Shown one piece after another: positions 10,737 to 23,032 of a DNA stretch of 64,000 nt. The translations under genes and the position numbers were made by a program. The notes beneath the pieces are model-generated. The model was not told where the DNA came from. It saw nothing but the letters and a program-made list of their open reading frames with translations, and ran no database searches. Origin of the DNA: Corylus avellana (taxonomy: Eukaryota; Streptophyta; Magnoliopsida; Fagales; Betulaceae); NCBI RefSeq assembly GCF_901000735.1, contig NC_081549.1:22271584-22335583 (forward strand), written 5' to 3'. Positions within the stretch are counted from its first letter, which is position 1. Every line of letters starts with the position of its first letter.

Positions 10737-13289
10737 ATGAATAAGTTGCTTTGTATATATATATATATATAAAATATGGGTCTTATACTCTAGAGTATTC
10801 CCTTTTTGTTTTTGTTAGAAAAAACAAAATATGTGATTGAAAGGATGAAAAAAAGAAAAAGATTCTTTTGCTCTCTCCGTGTATTGTTTCATAGACATGA
10901 GAAGCATCTATGACCTCCACAAAGGGAAGTGGACTTGGAAAGAGACCAGGGAGTCAATCCAGAGGAAGTGGGTCTAGTAAAAACGACAATCAGTACAATC
11001 ATGATGAAATTCTTGAACCCCACACATTCACCCCTCTTCAACAACAAGAAAGGGAAAGAATCAAAAGCTAAAAGAAAAAGTTGCTGGAGCCACAAAACCC
11101 CAGCCACCCCACTGCTCCCCGATGGCCTTCATTTGCTGCACTAATATTATGAATCATCCAATCCAACTAACTCTAATTGCTGTTACTAATCCATTTTCCA
11201 TTGACTAGACGTTGGTGTAATTAACAAGTTACATAGACTGATTTAATATGCCTGGGGACATAATTCAAACTGTAAAATTACTCCCAACTTTTGTGAGTGC
11301 CTTCGGAAAAATGTAGTATGTTTTTATAGTAACATGTACCAGAAGAGCATTCTCATTGGGTTAGGCAAAATAACTCAAATATTTGAGCTGGGCAAGATGT
11401 TAAAATAGGACCAAAATGAACTACATCTAGTTCAATAAAATGAGTTGTTACGGTGCTCACCAAATTTCGAAAATACTGTTAACTCACTAAATATGAAAAA
11501 GCGATTAAAAAATCTCTAAGATTCTCTATTATCTCAAAGAATTAATAGTACAAAAATTCTTGAAAATGATTATTTAAATGGAATAGGGAAAAATGATGGC
11601 TCAAATAAAGAGCCGGATGTAGGTGCTTTGAAAAAGTGTATAGCTAAAATAGAGAAAAAATTTTGTTGAGTTAGATATGAATGCTTCTGAATTTGAATCT
11701 TGTCTCCGTTACTTATTTCCTGTGATTTCAATTAATGTTTTACGTGTTTAGTCTCACTTATTAAAAAAAATTTTAAAACTATACATGAAAATAATATATA
11801 ATATTAATTATATGATTAAATTAATTATTTCTTATCGGTTAAGCTTCTGGAATATATTGGTAGTACTATCGAATCGGTCTCATCAATGCTTGTATGCGTA
11901 TGCAGATTGTAGACTGATTTCACTTTGCCTTTTTCCGATTTTCTAAAGATTAAACTTTCTTCTAGCTAGTTTTTCTTGATCATTACAGTACCTTTGAACT
12001 ACACAACATGGTTGACAGGTAGAGCTTCATATAAAACTCGTACATCTTCTTCCTCTTCATCTTCATCTTCATCTTCATCTTCATGATCGATCATCTTCTC
12101 CTTCATTCATCGTACGTGTTAGAATTAATAGATTTGTCGTAAAACTTCAGAGAACAACATTTCTGATTAAGACACGACGTTAATATGCATGATCTGTGGC
12201 GAGCAACCATCCATGAATATGGACACCACAATATCCTGTCAAGTACAGGCCCATAGTCGTAGGGCTACAACCTGTCCATTTCTCAGTGGTTGTGATGTTA
12301 ATCAACAAAACTTTTCCCCTCAGTTGTTCCTTCATCACTTTCACAACAATTAATTATAAATCTAATGGATATTCCACATGTCACTTGGAAATCAAATCAG
12401 TTTTTCCTTGAGAAAATTGAAAAAAACAAACCAGTTTGCTCGAGAGAATCAACTAAAAGAATTTAAGCAAGATGCCCATGATAACATATACACATACAGA
12501 AATCTTGCCAATGTTTTTTAAATTAATGTAAAGAGACTTAATTAATTAGCCATATCATCCTGCATGGCATTAAGATGCTCATCAGCTCAATAAATATGGC
12601 AGCTATAGAGATTTAATGGAGACATAGCTCAGATCTAATACTGAGACCTACTTTTTTATGTACCACAATGATGACAATGACAACTTTTCCTCTTTTTTTC
12701 TCGCATTGAAGTATGAACAAGAGCCCTTGAGCTCCAGAAAGGTTCCAAATGAGCATGCTAATTACGAGGGTGAGAGGTCAAGGAATATTATTGCTGGGTC
12801 TACATTAATATTTTACACCTGACGCATGATCATGAATGAAAATACCATGTAGTAAAGAAGATGGTAGGATATAGTACGTACTATTGCCCTTTTAATTTCC
12901 CTCTTTTTTTTTTCACCTGAGTTAATGAATCATTAATGTAAATGGGATGATCTGAAAATTCACCCCCACCGTACCCCATCTCACTGCCTTTATAATAAGC
13001 TAATTGTGAGGACCTCTTTGACCTCGAAGAAGAATTTCATATATAGTTTATTTGAGGGATTAAATTCGGAAGGATCTTATTTTTAATTATTTTTGGTTTA
13101 TAAATTATCTTGTTAAACTAATTATTACTTGTTCTAAAATATTAATAAAAGGTAAATTTAACCAATTAATTAATGCTTTACTTGTTCTAAAATCACTAAC
13201 CACACCGCTATAGGCAGTTAGCGATTTTTTCCAATCACCAACAAAAGCAGTTATTAGGTGGTTAATAACCTTTCACTTTTTTTGTACAC
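10737..13289. other. Gene-less region with microsatellite
   Basis: No gene is recognised. An imperfect (CTTCAT)n tract lies at about 12048-12084, and a short TA run at about 10755-10772. The segment 13190-13290 has GTTAGCGATTTTT-type motifs resembling the interior of the hAT MITE at 53589-54027, possibly an old relic of that family. Confidence 0.45.
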
Positions 13290-13920
13290 CCTAATCATAA
13301 AGATCCTCGCCAATCGCCTCAAATTAAGCCATCCTCCAAGATATTGGTCCAAACCAATATGCTTGTATCCCGGGAAAAACCATCTAGGATAACTCCATTA
13401 ATGGAGGCTTAATGGAAGTAAAGGTCAACATTGATCGAGAAAGCCTTCTGTCGTGTGGATTGACGTTTTGTTCTCAACATTATGGAAAAACTTGGCTTTC
13501 ATGCCACTTGGATATCCTAGATCAAGGAGTGTATCTCATCCTCCTCCTCCATTCCTATTAACAGGTCCTCCGGAAAGGAGACTCCTACTTATCTCATTTA
13601 ATTTCCTTTTCATCCTTGGTTTTGAGACCATCTCAAAGGCTCCTCCTTAGAGAAGATCTCCTTGGTAACCTCAAAAATTTCTCCCCCATATCCCACCTTT
13701 GCATGGATTTGACCTCTAATTGGAATATCTTCATAATCATCTCAAACACCATTCTCTCCATTATGAACTTCTCTCATTATGAAGGTCAAAAAATTCACGG
13801 AAGTGTCAACTTCTGCGTTTACTACATAAAGCGTGCCGCCTCCAAAAGCCACGTTGATAGCATTCTCCCTCCCCCCCTCTCAAATGCGCCTTTTCCTTCT
13901 CATTGATAGTGGGAAAGGCC
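13290..13920 (+). pseudogene. Decayed LINE (L1-type) reverse transcriptase fragment
   Basis: Conceptual translation in shifting frames gives successive motifs of plant L1-type reverse transcriptases: KILANRLK (near 13300), then GPNQYACIPGK, then KAFCRV, EKLGFHATWISWIKECISS, and a SPFLFILG-like FPFHPWF segment near 13600. At least three frameshifts and several stops interrupt it. It is a dead non-LTR retrotransposon with no visible ends or poly(A). The family call depends on motif order, which is characteristic. Confidence 0.7.
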
Positions 13921-14249
13921 CCCACTATTTTGGTCTAGCTTGGATTTTTTATTTATTTTATTTATTGCTTTCTCTAGATCACATTTCTATGTTTTTTCTC
14001 CTTATTACTCATAAATTGTTTTTATTTTTATTTTTTAAAAAAGAAAAAAATAATTTTCGTCCCTAATTTGAATGATAGGGTATAGTTGTAATTTAGTGGG
14101 CAAAGTAATGGAGGTGTGGACCTAATGTCCCATAGCTAGTAGTAGTGACAAGCTGTTTGGGTTGAAAACTCATGGGGTCCACACCCAACTAAGCCCTTCA
14201 TTTCTTGCGCCATACCCACCTTGAAACACATCTCATTTGCCTCTTTGGT

Positions 14250-14256
14250 TATAAAT
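14250..14256 (+). promoter_or_regulatory. Likely TATA box of MIR164
   Basis: TATAAAT lies about 180 nt upstream of the mature miR164, inside otherwise mixed-composition DNA. This spacing would put the transcription start near 14280, with a CT-rich leader before the hairpin. Confidence 0.5.
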
Positions 14257-14429
14257 GGGTGGGCAAAGAGGACAGAAATTTGCAGATGGGTGTCTCAAAT
14301 CCACCATTTTAATTAAGACACCCACCCCCCCTCTCCCTCCTCTCTCACTGCATATATCTCTCTATCTTCTTGCTCGCGGGGGAACTTGCTCGTTGTTGTT
14401 GTACAAGGAAAGGTGTGTGTTGAGCAAGA

Positions 14430-14450
14430 TGGAGAAGCAGGGCACGTGCA
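14430..14450 (+). ncRNA. miR164: Mature miR164 (5p arm)
   Basis: A 21-nt exact match, by memory, to the deeply conserved plant miR164, starting with U as AGO1 loading prefers. It sits in the 5' arm. Confidence 0.93.
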
Positions 14451-14551
14451 TTACTAACTGATATGCCAACTATTCACACTTTCATATACACATTTCTTGC
14501 CGGAGTGAATTAACTAATATGAGAGTTTAACAAGGTTTTGAGTTAGTTCTT

Positions 14552-14572
14552 CATGTGCCCGTCTTCCCCATC
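14552..14572 (+). ncRNA. miR164 star strand (3p arm)
   Basis: This 21-mer pairs with 14429-14449, leaving a 2-nt 3' overhang as expected from DCL1 processing. It has three internal mismatches. Confidence 0.8.
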
Positions 14573-14590
14573 ATGACCACTGCATCTTAT

Positions 14591-15042
14591 ATATCTATAT
14601 TTATATATATGTTTGCTGGAGTGAAGAACCAAGAAGAAGCTCATGACTATATATCCCAGAAATGAAATCATTAACCTCAGGGATTTGCTGAATCGATTCA
14701 ATTTCAGAAGCTCCATGTTCCGGGTGAGTTATGATCATTTGATATAGTTTTAGTAGTAGTGTCAAATCTGCAGTCATATATTCATTTCAAGATTTTTCTT
14801 TCTTTTTTGTTTTTTTTGGTAAAGCATTTAGAAGATACTATGAACAGTAATTATATATATACATACACTATAATTATATGGAGAAAGAAGAAGAAAAGAT
14901 GTAAAGCACGGAGGTCACAGTGGATAACCATTGACTGCCATAGTAATTATATGATTTATATCAGTGTCATCATCAAAGAACCCCAACCTTTTGAGAATGA
15001 TGAAGGGTTAATTGACCATTTAACAGTAAAAAGTTTGATTTG

Positions 15043-15078
<36 letters not shown>

Positions 15079-15591
15079 AATGCATAAAGAATGCTGTTTT
15101 CAGTCACTTAGTATTTGTATTATACTTTCCTACCAATTATGCATATAATTAGATTTGTGCTTTGGTTGTCTGAATCATAATATTACTTGCCTATTGCGTG
15201 TATATATATATATATTCAAGAAATATGATATATTTTCATATTCTTTCTTCATTCGATTATTGAAACCCTTGTGTTTTCTTTTCTCTCTCTCTGCAGTTTT
15301 TTTTTTTTTTTTTTTTTTCTTGTCTGCATAAATTCAATGCTCTTGAAAGGGGTGATGATAAATACTGGTAAAACCTCACCATCTCGGCTATAACTTAACT
15401 ATCTCTTTTACATGAAATGTTTACGGTATTTGAGCAACTGAAGTGAATGTGACATTGATATCAGGAAGGGTACGGAGCCAGAAAGGTTGAAGGAGGAATC
15501 TAGAATGGTTTGAGTTTTACTTTGTTAATGACTATATATTTCATCATTTTAATTTGTTCTTTTAACTTGTATGAAATTTATATTTACCGAG

Positions 15592-15641
<50 letters not shown>

Positions 15642-15889
15642 AACCTGAGCATGAAATTAAATGATTATAGTGAGTCCTAATAGAATTCTGAAAGAAACCC
15701 ATTATTGAGGTGAATTTTGCGAATTCCCCTATATATTGATTCTTGGCTAAGAATAAATTTTTATTTTACCATCTCAATCGCTAGTTTTCGTTAACATTAT
15801 ATATATTATGTATATTAATTAGCATTTCTGAGTTAATTTTGCTTCAACATTGTCTCTTAATCTTCAACCCATAAATATATTAATTATTT
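14591..15889. other. MIR164 downstream region with microsatellites
   Basis: It holds a (CT)n tract at about 15045-15076, an (AT)n then (GA)n compound tract at about 15594-15641, and a poly(T) run at about 15298-15319 preceded by a good 3' splice site (CTCTCTGCAG near 15296). These could belong to introns or exons of the MIR164 primary transcript. No protein gene is seen. Confidence 0.45.
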
Positions 15890-16223
15890 GGGAAAAATCC
15901 ACTTTACCCCCCTGAAGTTTCTGGGGTTTTTCAATTTGAACCCAAAAGTTTAAAAAGTGGTAACGTATCCCTCCAATGTTTCAAAAATTTTCAATTTAAA
16001 CATTCTGTTACAATTTCCTTAAATTGAACGTAAATTTTTAAAAAAAAAACATGAGGGTAATTATGTAATTTTAGAGATTTCCGTCCAATTTAACGGAAAT
16101 TATTAACGGAAGGTTTAAATTGAAAATTTTTAAAACATTGGGGGGTATATTGTCACTTTTTAAACTTTGGGGTTCAAATTGAAAAACTCCTGAAACTTCA
16201 GGAAGGTAAAGTAGATTTTTCCC
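15890..16223. mobile_element. Mutator-type MITE (334 bp) with perfect 9-bp TSD
   Basis: Terminal inverted repeats start GGGAAAAATC and end GATTTTTCCC, and continue inward for about 130 bp as a near-complete hairpin. TAATTATTT flanks both sides (15881-15889 and 16224-16232). Length, hairpin form and 9-bp TSD indicate a non-autonomous Mutator-like element. It shares terminal bases and layout with 8386-8806. Confidence 0.9.
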
Positions 16224-16232
16224 TAATTATTT

Positions 16233-19200
16233 AATTGAAAAATAGTACTTAAAAAGCTTTCCTCTTCATTGAATATGGCCTGAAATCCTAACAGCAGTAG
16301 TATCACATTGAATTAAGTTTAATTTGATTCCAGTCAAGTGAAAAGGTAACTAGGGTTCTTCCCCGATCATCCCATATCCACCGTTTATTTTTCTTACAGG
16401 TGATTTTTTCACAGGAGACAAGGTAAACTCTCTTTCTTCCTATTTTTCAGCCTGCTATCATTCTTGTATAGAGTGAATGAGATAAGAGAGATATATGTAT
16501 CAAAAGAAGCATGTTTTCAGGGAAAAGGGAGCAAGATGGATGATCATAATAGGTAATTGGGTACCACCACCGAGGAGACAATAGATATTACTCTCTCATA
16601 TGTCTCTATTCCATCCTTTTCACCATCCCCTCTCTTCCACGTTCCAGTAATGACAACGATAAAAAGCCACTGGCACACAACACTTCGCTTTCTAATCTGC
16701 GTGTAATTTCTTCTCTCATTCATCCACTCGAAGCTTCCTGTCATGATGTTAGTAGAAGCTACTTCTGCAGTTAAACCATTTTTTCTTCGGCTTTCTCTTT
16801 CATTCTCGTCAACAGCTGGTAGACGGCTCCTTTAAGTACATCTCGTGGATAATTAATGAATGCTTTTAAAGGAGGCACGCAACCAGTATGATATTTACCC
16901 AAATGATTTGAGTTTAGCTAATCAGGTGGTTACATTTGGATCAGCAAATTTACTCTTAATTTTAGCTCTTCACTTTTATTATTATTATTATTTTTATGAT
17001 TACTATTTCATTTATATATTCATTTTCAATTATTTCTTTATTCTTTCTTTTCGAGGAGAGGAATGTAAGAGTTTTTTTAAAATTTTTTTTTTTTTCATAT
17101 TTGGTGAGCATTGTAACAAATCACCAAATGTTTTAGCATTTTATATTTTAAAACTCTCATTTACGTGTGGGCTTAAACTGTCCCTTACTAAATGAGTCTC
17201 AATATGTAAAATTTTTAATTGAAATGCGATGTGAATGAAGGAGACAAAAAGTTCGAACTCAGAACTTTTGTTTTGATACCATGTTATTCATCAGTTATCC
17301 TAAAAACTTAAGTTGATAGAAAACGATGATTTTGCAATGTGCTTATGTCTACTAAAGATGAACAAAAAGAAAATGTGATATACATAGTGCTTTCAGGATG
17401 CTACAGTTAATTTATTTTAGTGGAAAGCGAAAAGGGAGTGATATTCCTTATTCAAGTAATAATAATTACTTCTCCAACACAGGCCGACAATAATCAAAGC
17501 ACTTTTACTTTGTGATTGTTAGTAGAACAACCATCTTAAACAAGATAATTACATGAAGTCTTCTAAGAAATCATTTAAAAGAAGAAAATTTGCATTGGAT
17601 CGTATCAAGCATGAATTTTAGTTTGAACAATAGGTTTTTTTCAATCATTTCTTTTAAATTGACATCTATTCTTAGAACATATTGTCACATGCTAATAATG
17701 CATGTGATGCTCTATTAATTTTTTATTTTTTATTTTTTATTTTTAAATAAATGCATGTGATTCAATAGACTTAGTTGGGGAAAATTTCTCCAACTAATTT
17801 GAAGGAAAACTTTGTCCTCTTAGTGTTGTATTAAGCTGGAAGCTGGCTGCTGGCTGCTGGCTACTGGCTACTGGCTGCTGGCAGGATTCGGATCAAGTTT
17901 TCCTTTCTTTTTTTCTTTTTGTTTGCAATGGCGACTGAGTACCACAAAAACAGGAAGAAGAAAAAAGTCATGAAACAAGCCAAAAAGAAGAAGACAAAGC
18001 AATTCTGTCCACGACAAAACCTAAAAGCCTTCTGTCTCAGGCAAGCTAGCTAAAAGCACTAATCACAAAAAACTGGTCCCTGCTAACGAGGTTCCAAATC
18101 TGGAGGGTTTCGCCTGTGGCACCCTGGACTAGATTATATTAGACTTCATATATTAATCTAAATTATCTGGTCTCAGCTCCAACGCATTTCACAACTTATT
18201 TTTATAGTAGCAGCCAAGGACAAAGATTTATAAACAATTAAAAACCAAGTTATGGGGAGGAGGTTGCCATATTGCCCTTGCCCCTTGGGGATAAAGAAGT
18301 TTCTGCTGATAACTTTGCACAAAACCAAAACCAAGCAAAGAACAGAGAGAGAAGTGGAAGCAACCAGCGGCTGCCCAGTTTTTGATTTGCATATTTGGAA
18401 TATAAACTGAGATGTAATGGAAATGGTAGAATATGGAAGAATTACAATAGGCTATTTGGGCCTCCAAGTAGTGACTACAATCTGATATTTTCTTCTATTT
18501 ATAATAGTCCAACTCCTTTTATTACAATCCAGCCCGTTTGGTTGTAAACCACTGATTGTTCAGCCCATTAACTATTTACTATCAAAACGACTACTAACAA
18601 AACATAAAACGCAGCTTCTCATATACTCCTTTTCGCACCATAGTGCAAGCCAGCCGTTTTCCATTTTTTTTTTCAGAAGCCATATGAGTATGCCACGTGT
18701 TCTCCAGATGAACATTTCTCCACTAGAGACTCATGCCTCATGCGACAGAATATTTATATTTATAAATAGCCTGAGAAAATGCAATTGTGTTGGTAAACCT
18801 CTTAAATCCCTAGCACAACATACACATTGCCACCAAAAACAAAATTGAAACATAAAAAACATCGTTGTAATTCTTCAAGAGAACTGATATATGGATACCA
18901 AATCTTAATAATGGGTATCAAGTTAATGTTAAGCTTATTCATTAGAGTGATCAAAACAATTAATCACAAGAAATGATACATGTACTAATGAATGAGCTTC
19001 ATGTCAATTTAATATTTATCTCTTGATAAAAGATTTAGTGCTCATAGCATTTCTCTTCGTTCAAATCACCTTCGAGCATAATAATAGGCTTTGGTCGAAT
19101 GAAATGCTCTAGATTCTGGGGCCTTCGTTATAACTGAAGACGGGGAACAAAGAGATATCCTGAGAACATGATCAAACCAAAAAGGGTAAACTACAGTTCA

Positions 19201-20245
19201 CCCACATATCGTTTGCTTCAAGTTTGATTTGTTAAACTTGTGATTCAAAGAGTTATATTTTACCCACATGAGATCTAATCATATTACCGTTTGCTTTATG
19301 AGTTTATATTCTGATTGTAGTGAGGTCGCTATTATGTTTTTTAGACTTCCTTTAAGCAAGTGCTTTAAATATGATTTTTAAACCAAATAGTGACAAATCA
19401 AATTTGAACAAAATCATCAGTGGACAAAGTATAATTACCAATAGAAAAAAGGATTATTATACTATATGGGTTAATGTTCCACCTTATATGCAGCCTAGGC
19501 AATGCCAATTTACCTACTCATAACAAAACTATGGAGCAAGTTTGTTTCCGCAGCAAACTCACTCCAACATATGATCAGACAATCTGAGAGTAGTGGAGGG
19601 TATTTGGCTTCTGCATCATGACGACAGATGCACTGGACACACACCCACAGACATACTAATGCTTGGCAGAATCTCAAGCTAGACATCTAATGCCTAGAAG
19701 TAAGGCATTTTGTCCAAATAAAATATTAGAGTTCAAACAAAGAAAAAAAAACATAAAAGAAGCATTTATATGAATGATGACAAAGCACAAAAGGAACCGG
19801 TAAATTTGCATTGACAGTAGCTGAACAACAAACATCTCCAACTCAACCAATCAAGCAAGTAGGTTTGGAAAAAGAAATACCAAGAGGGATGACAGAACAC
19901 CAGTATCATGTAAGGGAAAGATACTAGCTAGGCTTGTAAACAGGAACATACCATGTTATGTCGATCATGCTTGAATGGAGAGAAGTACAATTGACAGGCA
20001 AAGTAACAGAGAGTTGAGCCAGGATAAATTGCTTCTCTGCAGAAAAATAGTATGTCCTTTTCCGTGCTTGCACAACAGAGACGTATTTTCACCGTTACTC
20101 AAACTGAACCCCATAGCAAACACATGGAAGCAGCAACTTGTAGTTCAACTCTTCAACACCGACTCTAAGTAACAGCACTCCGAACATCGATGAGAGACAT
20201 AACATAATTCACTAGGTTTCCAAATCAAGTTTACTGTCCAGAAGC
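16233..20245. other. Gene-less 4-kb region before the PPR gene
   Basis: It contains a CTGGCTG-type 7-mer minisatellite at about 17836-17885. A piece of a widespread plant repeat lies at about 17225-17330 (TTCGAACTCAGAAC, TTTTGATACCATGTTA). The segment 18690-18770 has a CACGTG G-box and a TATTTATAAATA box, which resembles a promoter but is not linked to any recognised gene. Short ORFs are low-complexity. Confidence 0.45.
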
Positions 20246-21778
20246 CTAAATGGGTGAGTTTACATTGGGTTCAGCATTCACTAAACCAGTCAAAATGGTC
20301 TCAGAAAAGCTAAGTTTAGATCCGGAGCTAAGAAGCAATGCTTCCCAGGCAAAAGACCCAGGAACAACATTCTTGCCAATCATTTTCTTAATCAATTCCA
20401 CTGCTTTACAAACCAAGCCTTTTTGGCACAACCCAAATATTATCTCATCAAATGCCGTACATCGAGGACGGAAACACTTCTCCAGCATTTCCTCGGACAA
20501 AGCACAAGCTTCAATAATTTCACCTTTACCAACAAAACCTTCCAGCATAATCCTATATGTCCGCAAGTTGAACTCAATACCCTTCCCTCCCATCTCTTTC
20601 ACTAGCTCCCTCATCCTACTCAACTCCCCAACCTTACACAACGCATCCATTATTGTATTGTAAGTAATCACATTGGGTTTGCACCCCAACTCCTCCATTG
20701 AAGCAATCATCTTAATTCCAGCTTCCACATTACTCTTCTTACACATACCATATATATATACATTATAAGTATAAACATCAGGAACCAAACCCAATACAAG
20801 CAATTCATCAAACAGGTCATCTGCCTTCCCATAATCCCCTTCTAGGATAATCCCATTTAAAACCATCGTATAACAAAAAATGTCGGGCTTAATCCCATCT
20901 ACTTTCATCCGATTCAAAACCTCCAAAGCATCCAAACCCTTCCCTCCCCTGACCAAAAACCTAATCACATTAGAATAATCCATCATTCCAGGACAAAAAC
21001 CCAGTTTCCTCATTCTCTCCACAAAACCCATAACCTCAACACTGGACAAATCTCTTTGTTCACACAAAGATGACAATATCAAAGAGCAAATCCTCACATT
21101 AAGCTCATACCCATCATTTATCATACAATTCAGAATCTCAATGGCATATCCAACCCTTCCAACTCTACAAAGAGCACTGACTAATATCCGAAAAGTTGAT
21201 TCTTCGACCCGTATATTCATGAACTGACTCTTTAGCAAAACCTGAGGAACCATTCTAAGACCTTCGCTTTTCCTACAAAGAACTGAGAGCAACGAATTGA
21301 GTGAGTACACAGAAGGCACACACCTAAACCTGGCAATCCCATAAAACAAATCTACAGCCTCTTGAAGCTTGTCAGCATTGCCGTAAATCTTTATAAGTTC
21401 AATGAAAACATACTCGGGCGTCTCGAACTTTTCAACGCGTTCGATGCGGTCGAGAACGAGAGGAATGTGGTGGAACTGGGAGGTTCTGGCGAAGGTTTTA
21501 AGGACATAGAGGTAGGCACTGGGTGTTGGGTCACAGTTGTAGGTGTTGAAGGAGTGAACGAGAGTGGAGAGGAGATGGGGTTGTTGGTGTTTGATGGGGT
21601 TTTCTTGTGCTGCTGCCAATACTATTGCTGTTGTTGCTGCTGCTGCTTGTTTTAAGGTTTGCATGGCTTGCTCTTGATTGAAGGTTTTGTGCCATTTGGT
21701 CTTGTAGGGTGAGTGTGGCCACTTCCTGTGCTTTCTGAGGAAGTTGTTGGGGCCTTTTAGAGATGAGGGTCTGACCAT
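20246..21778 (-). CDS. P-class pentatricopeptide repeat protein, probably mitochondrial
   Basis: The gene is intact and intronless, encoding 510 residues. The N-terminus (1-40) is rich in K, R, S and H with few acids, like an organelle transit peptide. From about residue 65 to 490 it consists of degenerate 35-residue PPR units; clear ones include VPDVYTYNVYIYGMCKKSNV, KPNVITYNTIMDALCKVGEL and FNLRTYRIMLEGFVGKGE. There is no E, DYW or SMR tail, so it is P-class, binding organelle RNA. From memory it resembles the Arabidopsis mitochondrial PPR protein At2g38420 across its length, including the RKHRKWP-SPYKT-WH segment near the start. The first ATG is used because that segment lies directly after it. 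Small 5' coding pieces of this gene recur downstream of LOR copies at 24186 and 42628. Confidence 0.9.
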   Translation of the reverse strand: MVRPSSLKGPNNFLRKHRKWPHSPYKTKWHKTFNQEQAMQTLKQAAAATTAIVLAAAQENPIKHQQPHLLSTLVHSFNTYNCDPTPSAYLYVLKTFARTSQFHHIPLVLDRIERVEKFETPEYVFIELIKIYGNADKLQEAVDLFYGIARFRCVPSVYSLNSLLSVLCRKSEGLRMVPQVLLKSQFMNIRVEESTFRILVSALCRVGRVGYAIEILNCMINDGYELNVRICSLILSSLCEQRDLSSVEVMGFVERMRKLGFCPGMMDYSNVIRFLVRGGKGLDALEVLNRMKVDGIKPDIFCYTMVLNGIILEGDYGKADDLFDELLVLGLVPDVYTYNVYIYGMCKKSNVEAGIKMIASMEELGCKPNVITYNTIMDALCKVGELSRMRELVKEMGGKGIEFNLRTYRIMLEGFVGKGEIIEACALSEEMLEKCFRPRCTAFDEIIFGLCQKGLVCKAVELIKKMIGKNVVPGSFAWEALLLSSGSKLSFSETILTGLVNAEPNVNSPI

Positions 21779-21835
21779 TTTGTGAATTGGGAAATTGCAA
21801 GTAGATTTGCGTTTTAGGCTGGAATGGGATGAAAA

Positions 21836-21848
21836 GGTTATATATAGA
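21836..21848 (-). promoter_or_regulatory. Likely TATA box of the PPR gene
   Basis: CTATATATAAC on the minus strand lies about 60 nt upstream of the PPR start codon. It is the only TATA-like motif this close. The adjacent GGGATGAAAAGGTTAT block recurs at about 24871, 25002 and 37539 inside the LOR duplications. Confidence 0.45.
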
Positions 21849-21849
21849 T

Positions 21850-23021
21850 ATTCCTCTGTGTGACACAGCTTATACCCAAGTAGTTTTTATTTTATATATA
21901 TATATATATTTTTTTTGGAACTATTTTGGAAATGGTATTTCATTGAATATGTAGGATCTTAATAAGTAAGAGAAATTGTATGCACCATACTTTTATTTGA
22001 CTTTTTATTTCATTTTTCCAAGGTGACTTATTTAAAAAGAAAAATTTAAGAATTAATAAGAATTGTCATATCAGCATATATAGTAGAATAAATGTGCAGT
22101 GCATAACATTTCTCTTAAAGTTTAGCCTAGGGCCACAATCCGAATAAAAAAAAAAGAGTTCACTCCATAGCAGTTTGGCTTACTTCAAGTGAAAAATTAT
22201 TGTAAATTCCTTGAAAAAAAAAAAATAGCTGCAAAGGTTGTAAGATTGGAGAGACTTTTAATTTTTTTTTTTTTTTTACTAAAGGCATTTTTTATCATTA
22301 AGTTTTGTACAGGAAGATCTCTAGTATTTTTATTTATTAGAGATGTGTCTTTTACAACTAAACAATTAAAATTTGATTGTTGTAGACATAGTATGGACAC
22401 ATAGATTGTCATGTTCGTTTGTAAGTTTACATGACACTTATCACATTATTAATTATAAATAATTAGATTTAATTATAATTGATATGACTGTGTCAACTAT
22501 ACTTCCATGTCACTCCAGGCATTTTTTAATAAAAAATGATTGAGAATAAGATAATCGATCTTGTTAGGACACGTTCTCTATAAATTATAATAAAAATGAA
22601 TAATCAAGATAAGCATCATCAATGAAATCATCTAATAATCCATTTCTTGGTCGACTGTTAATTAATGATTGACTTAAGTTTCCCAATTTAATGTAATGGC
22701 ATTTTTCGGCCTCCTTGTCTTCTATGGTAGCTTCCTTGTACCTTGTGGTGCCTTGAAGGCTTGAAGTACTTGGACTAAGTTTTCACACGGCAATTAATTC
22801 TTCAAATTTTAGCAAATTTAAACAGCTATTATAAATTTATAAGAGATGCCATGTAGAACCACAAAGAAAACTTCGTGGATTTTGTCACATTCAAAATCCA
22901 TGACGATTACCCGGCCACCCATTGGATCGAAAACCAACCCCCGGATCCAACCAGGAATATGATTTTCTTTTGACTTCGAAATATGTCAAAAAGTCAAATA
23001 TATCCTTCTTCTTCGCACTCT
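21850..23021. other. PPR-LOR intergenic region, first copy of the LOR upstream block
   Basis: From about 22115 onward the sequence is paralogous to 25610-26830 (GCCTAGGGCCACAATCCGAATA, then TTGGCTTACTTCAAGTG). A weaker third copy begins near 37912. The block from 22860 to 23190 is nearly identical to 26690-26960. It holds the promoter of the first LOR gene and no other gene. Confidence 0.6.
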
Positions 23022-23032
23022 TATATATATTG
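23022..23032 (+). promoter_or_regulatory. Likely TATA box of LOR copy A
   Basis: TTATATATATTG lies about 165 nt upstream of the start codon, just before a leader that is shared with copy B and, in inverted form, with copy D. Confidence 0.5.

Larger units (their letters stand above)
14410..14590 (+). ncRNA. MIR164: MIR164 primary hairpin (microRNA gene)
   Basis: Positions 14430-14450 carry the full 21-nt miR164 sequence (TGGAGAAGCAGGGCACG...). The opposite arm at 14552-14572 (CATGTGCCCGTCTTCCCC...) pairs with it almost throughout, with mismatches near the middle of the 5' half and one G-U pair. ACTAACT/AGTTAGT extends the stem toward the loop. Position 14429-14431 pairs with the terminal ATC of the star strand. 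miR164 guides cleavage of NAC-domain transcripts (CUC1/CUC2, NAC1 and ORE1 types) and so acts in organ boundaries, root branching and senescence. A good 5' splice site (GTGAGT) at 14724-14729 suggests that the primary transcript is longer and spliced. Confidence 0.95.

Noticed and set aside
11340..11660. Possible MITE with GAGCATTCTCATTGG-type ends
   Set aside because: The ends pair too poorly and no TSD was seen.
16860..17195. 111-codon ORF with Tyr/Phe runs
   Set aside because: Its content arises from TTATTA and TTT repeats; no start context, intron or homology supports it.
17225..17330. Words resembling a tRNA T-loop or primer-binding site (GTTCGAACTC, TTGATACCATG)
   Set aside because: No cloverleaf can be formed around them; the segment matches a common dispersed plant repeat.
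18690..18770. G-box plus TATA as a gene promoter
   Set aside because: No downstream coding or RNA gene could be supported on either strand.
20250..20663. 137-codon plus-strand ORF
   Set aside because: It is the antisense shadow of the PPR gene.
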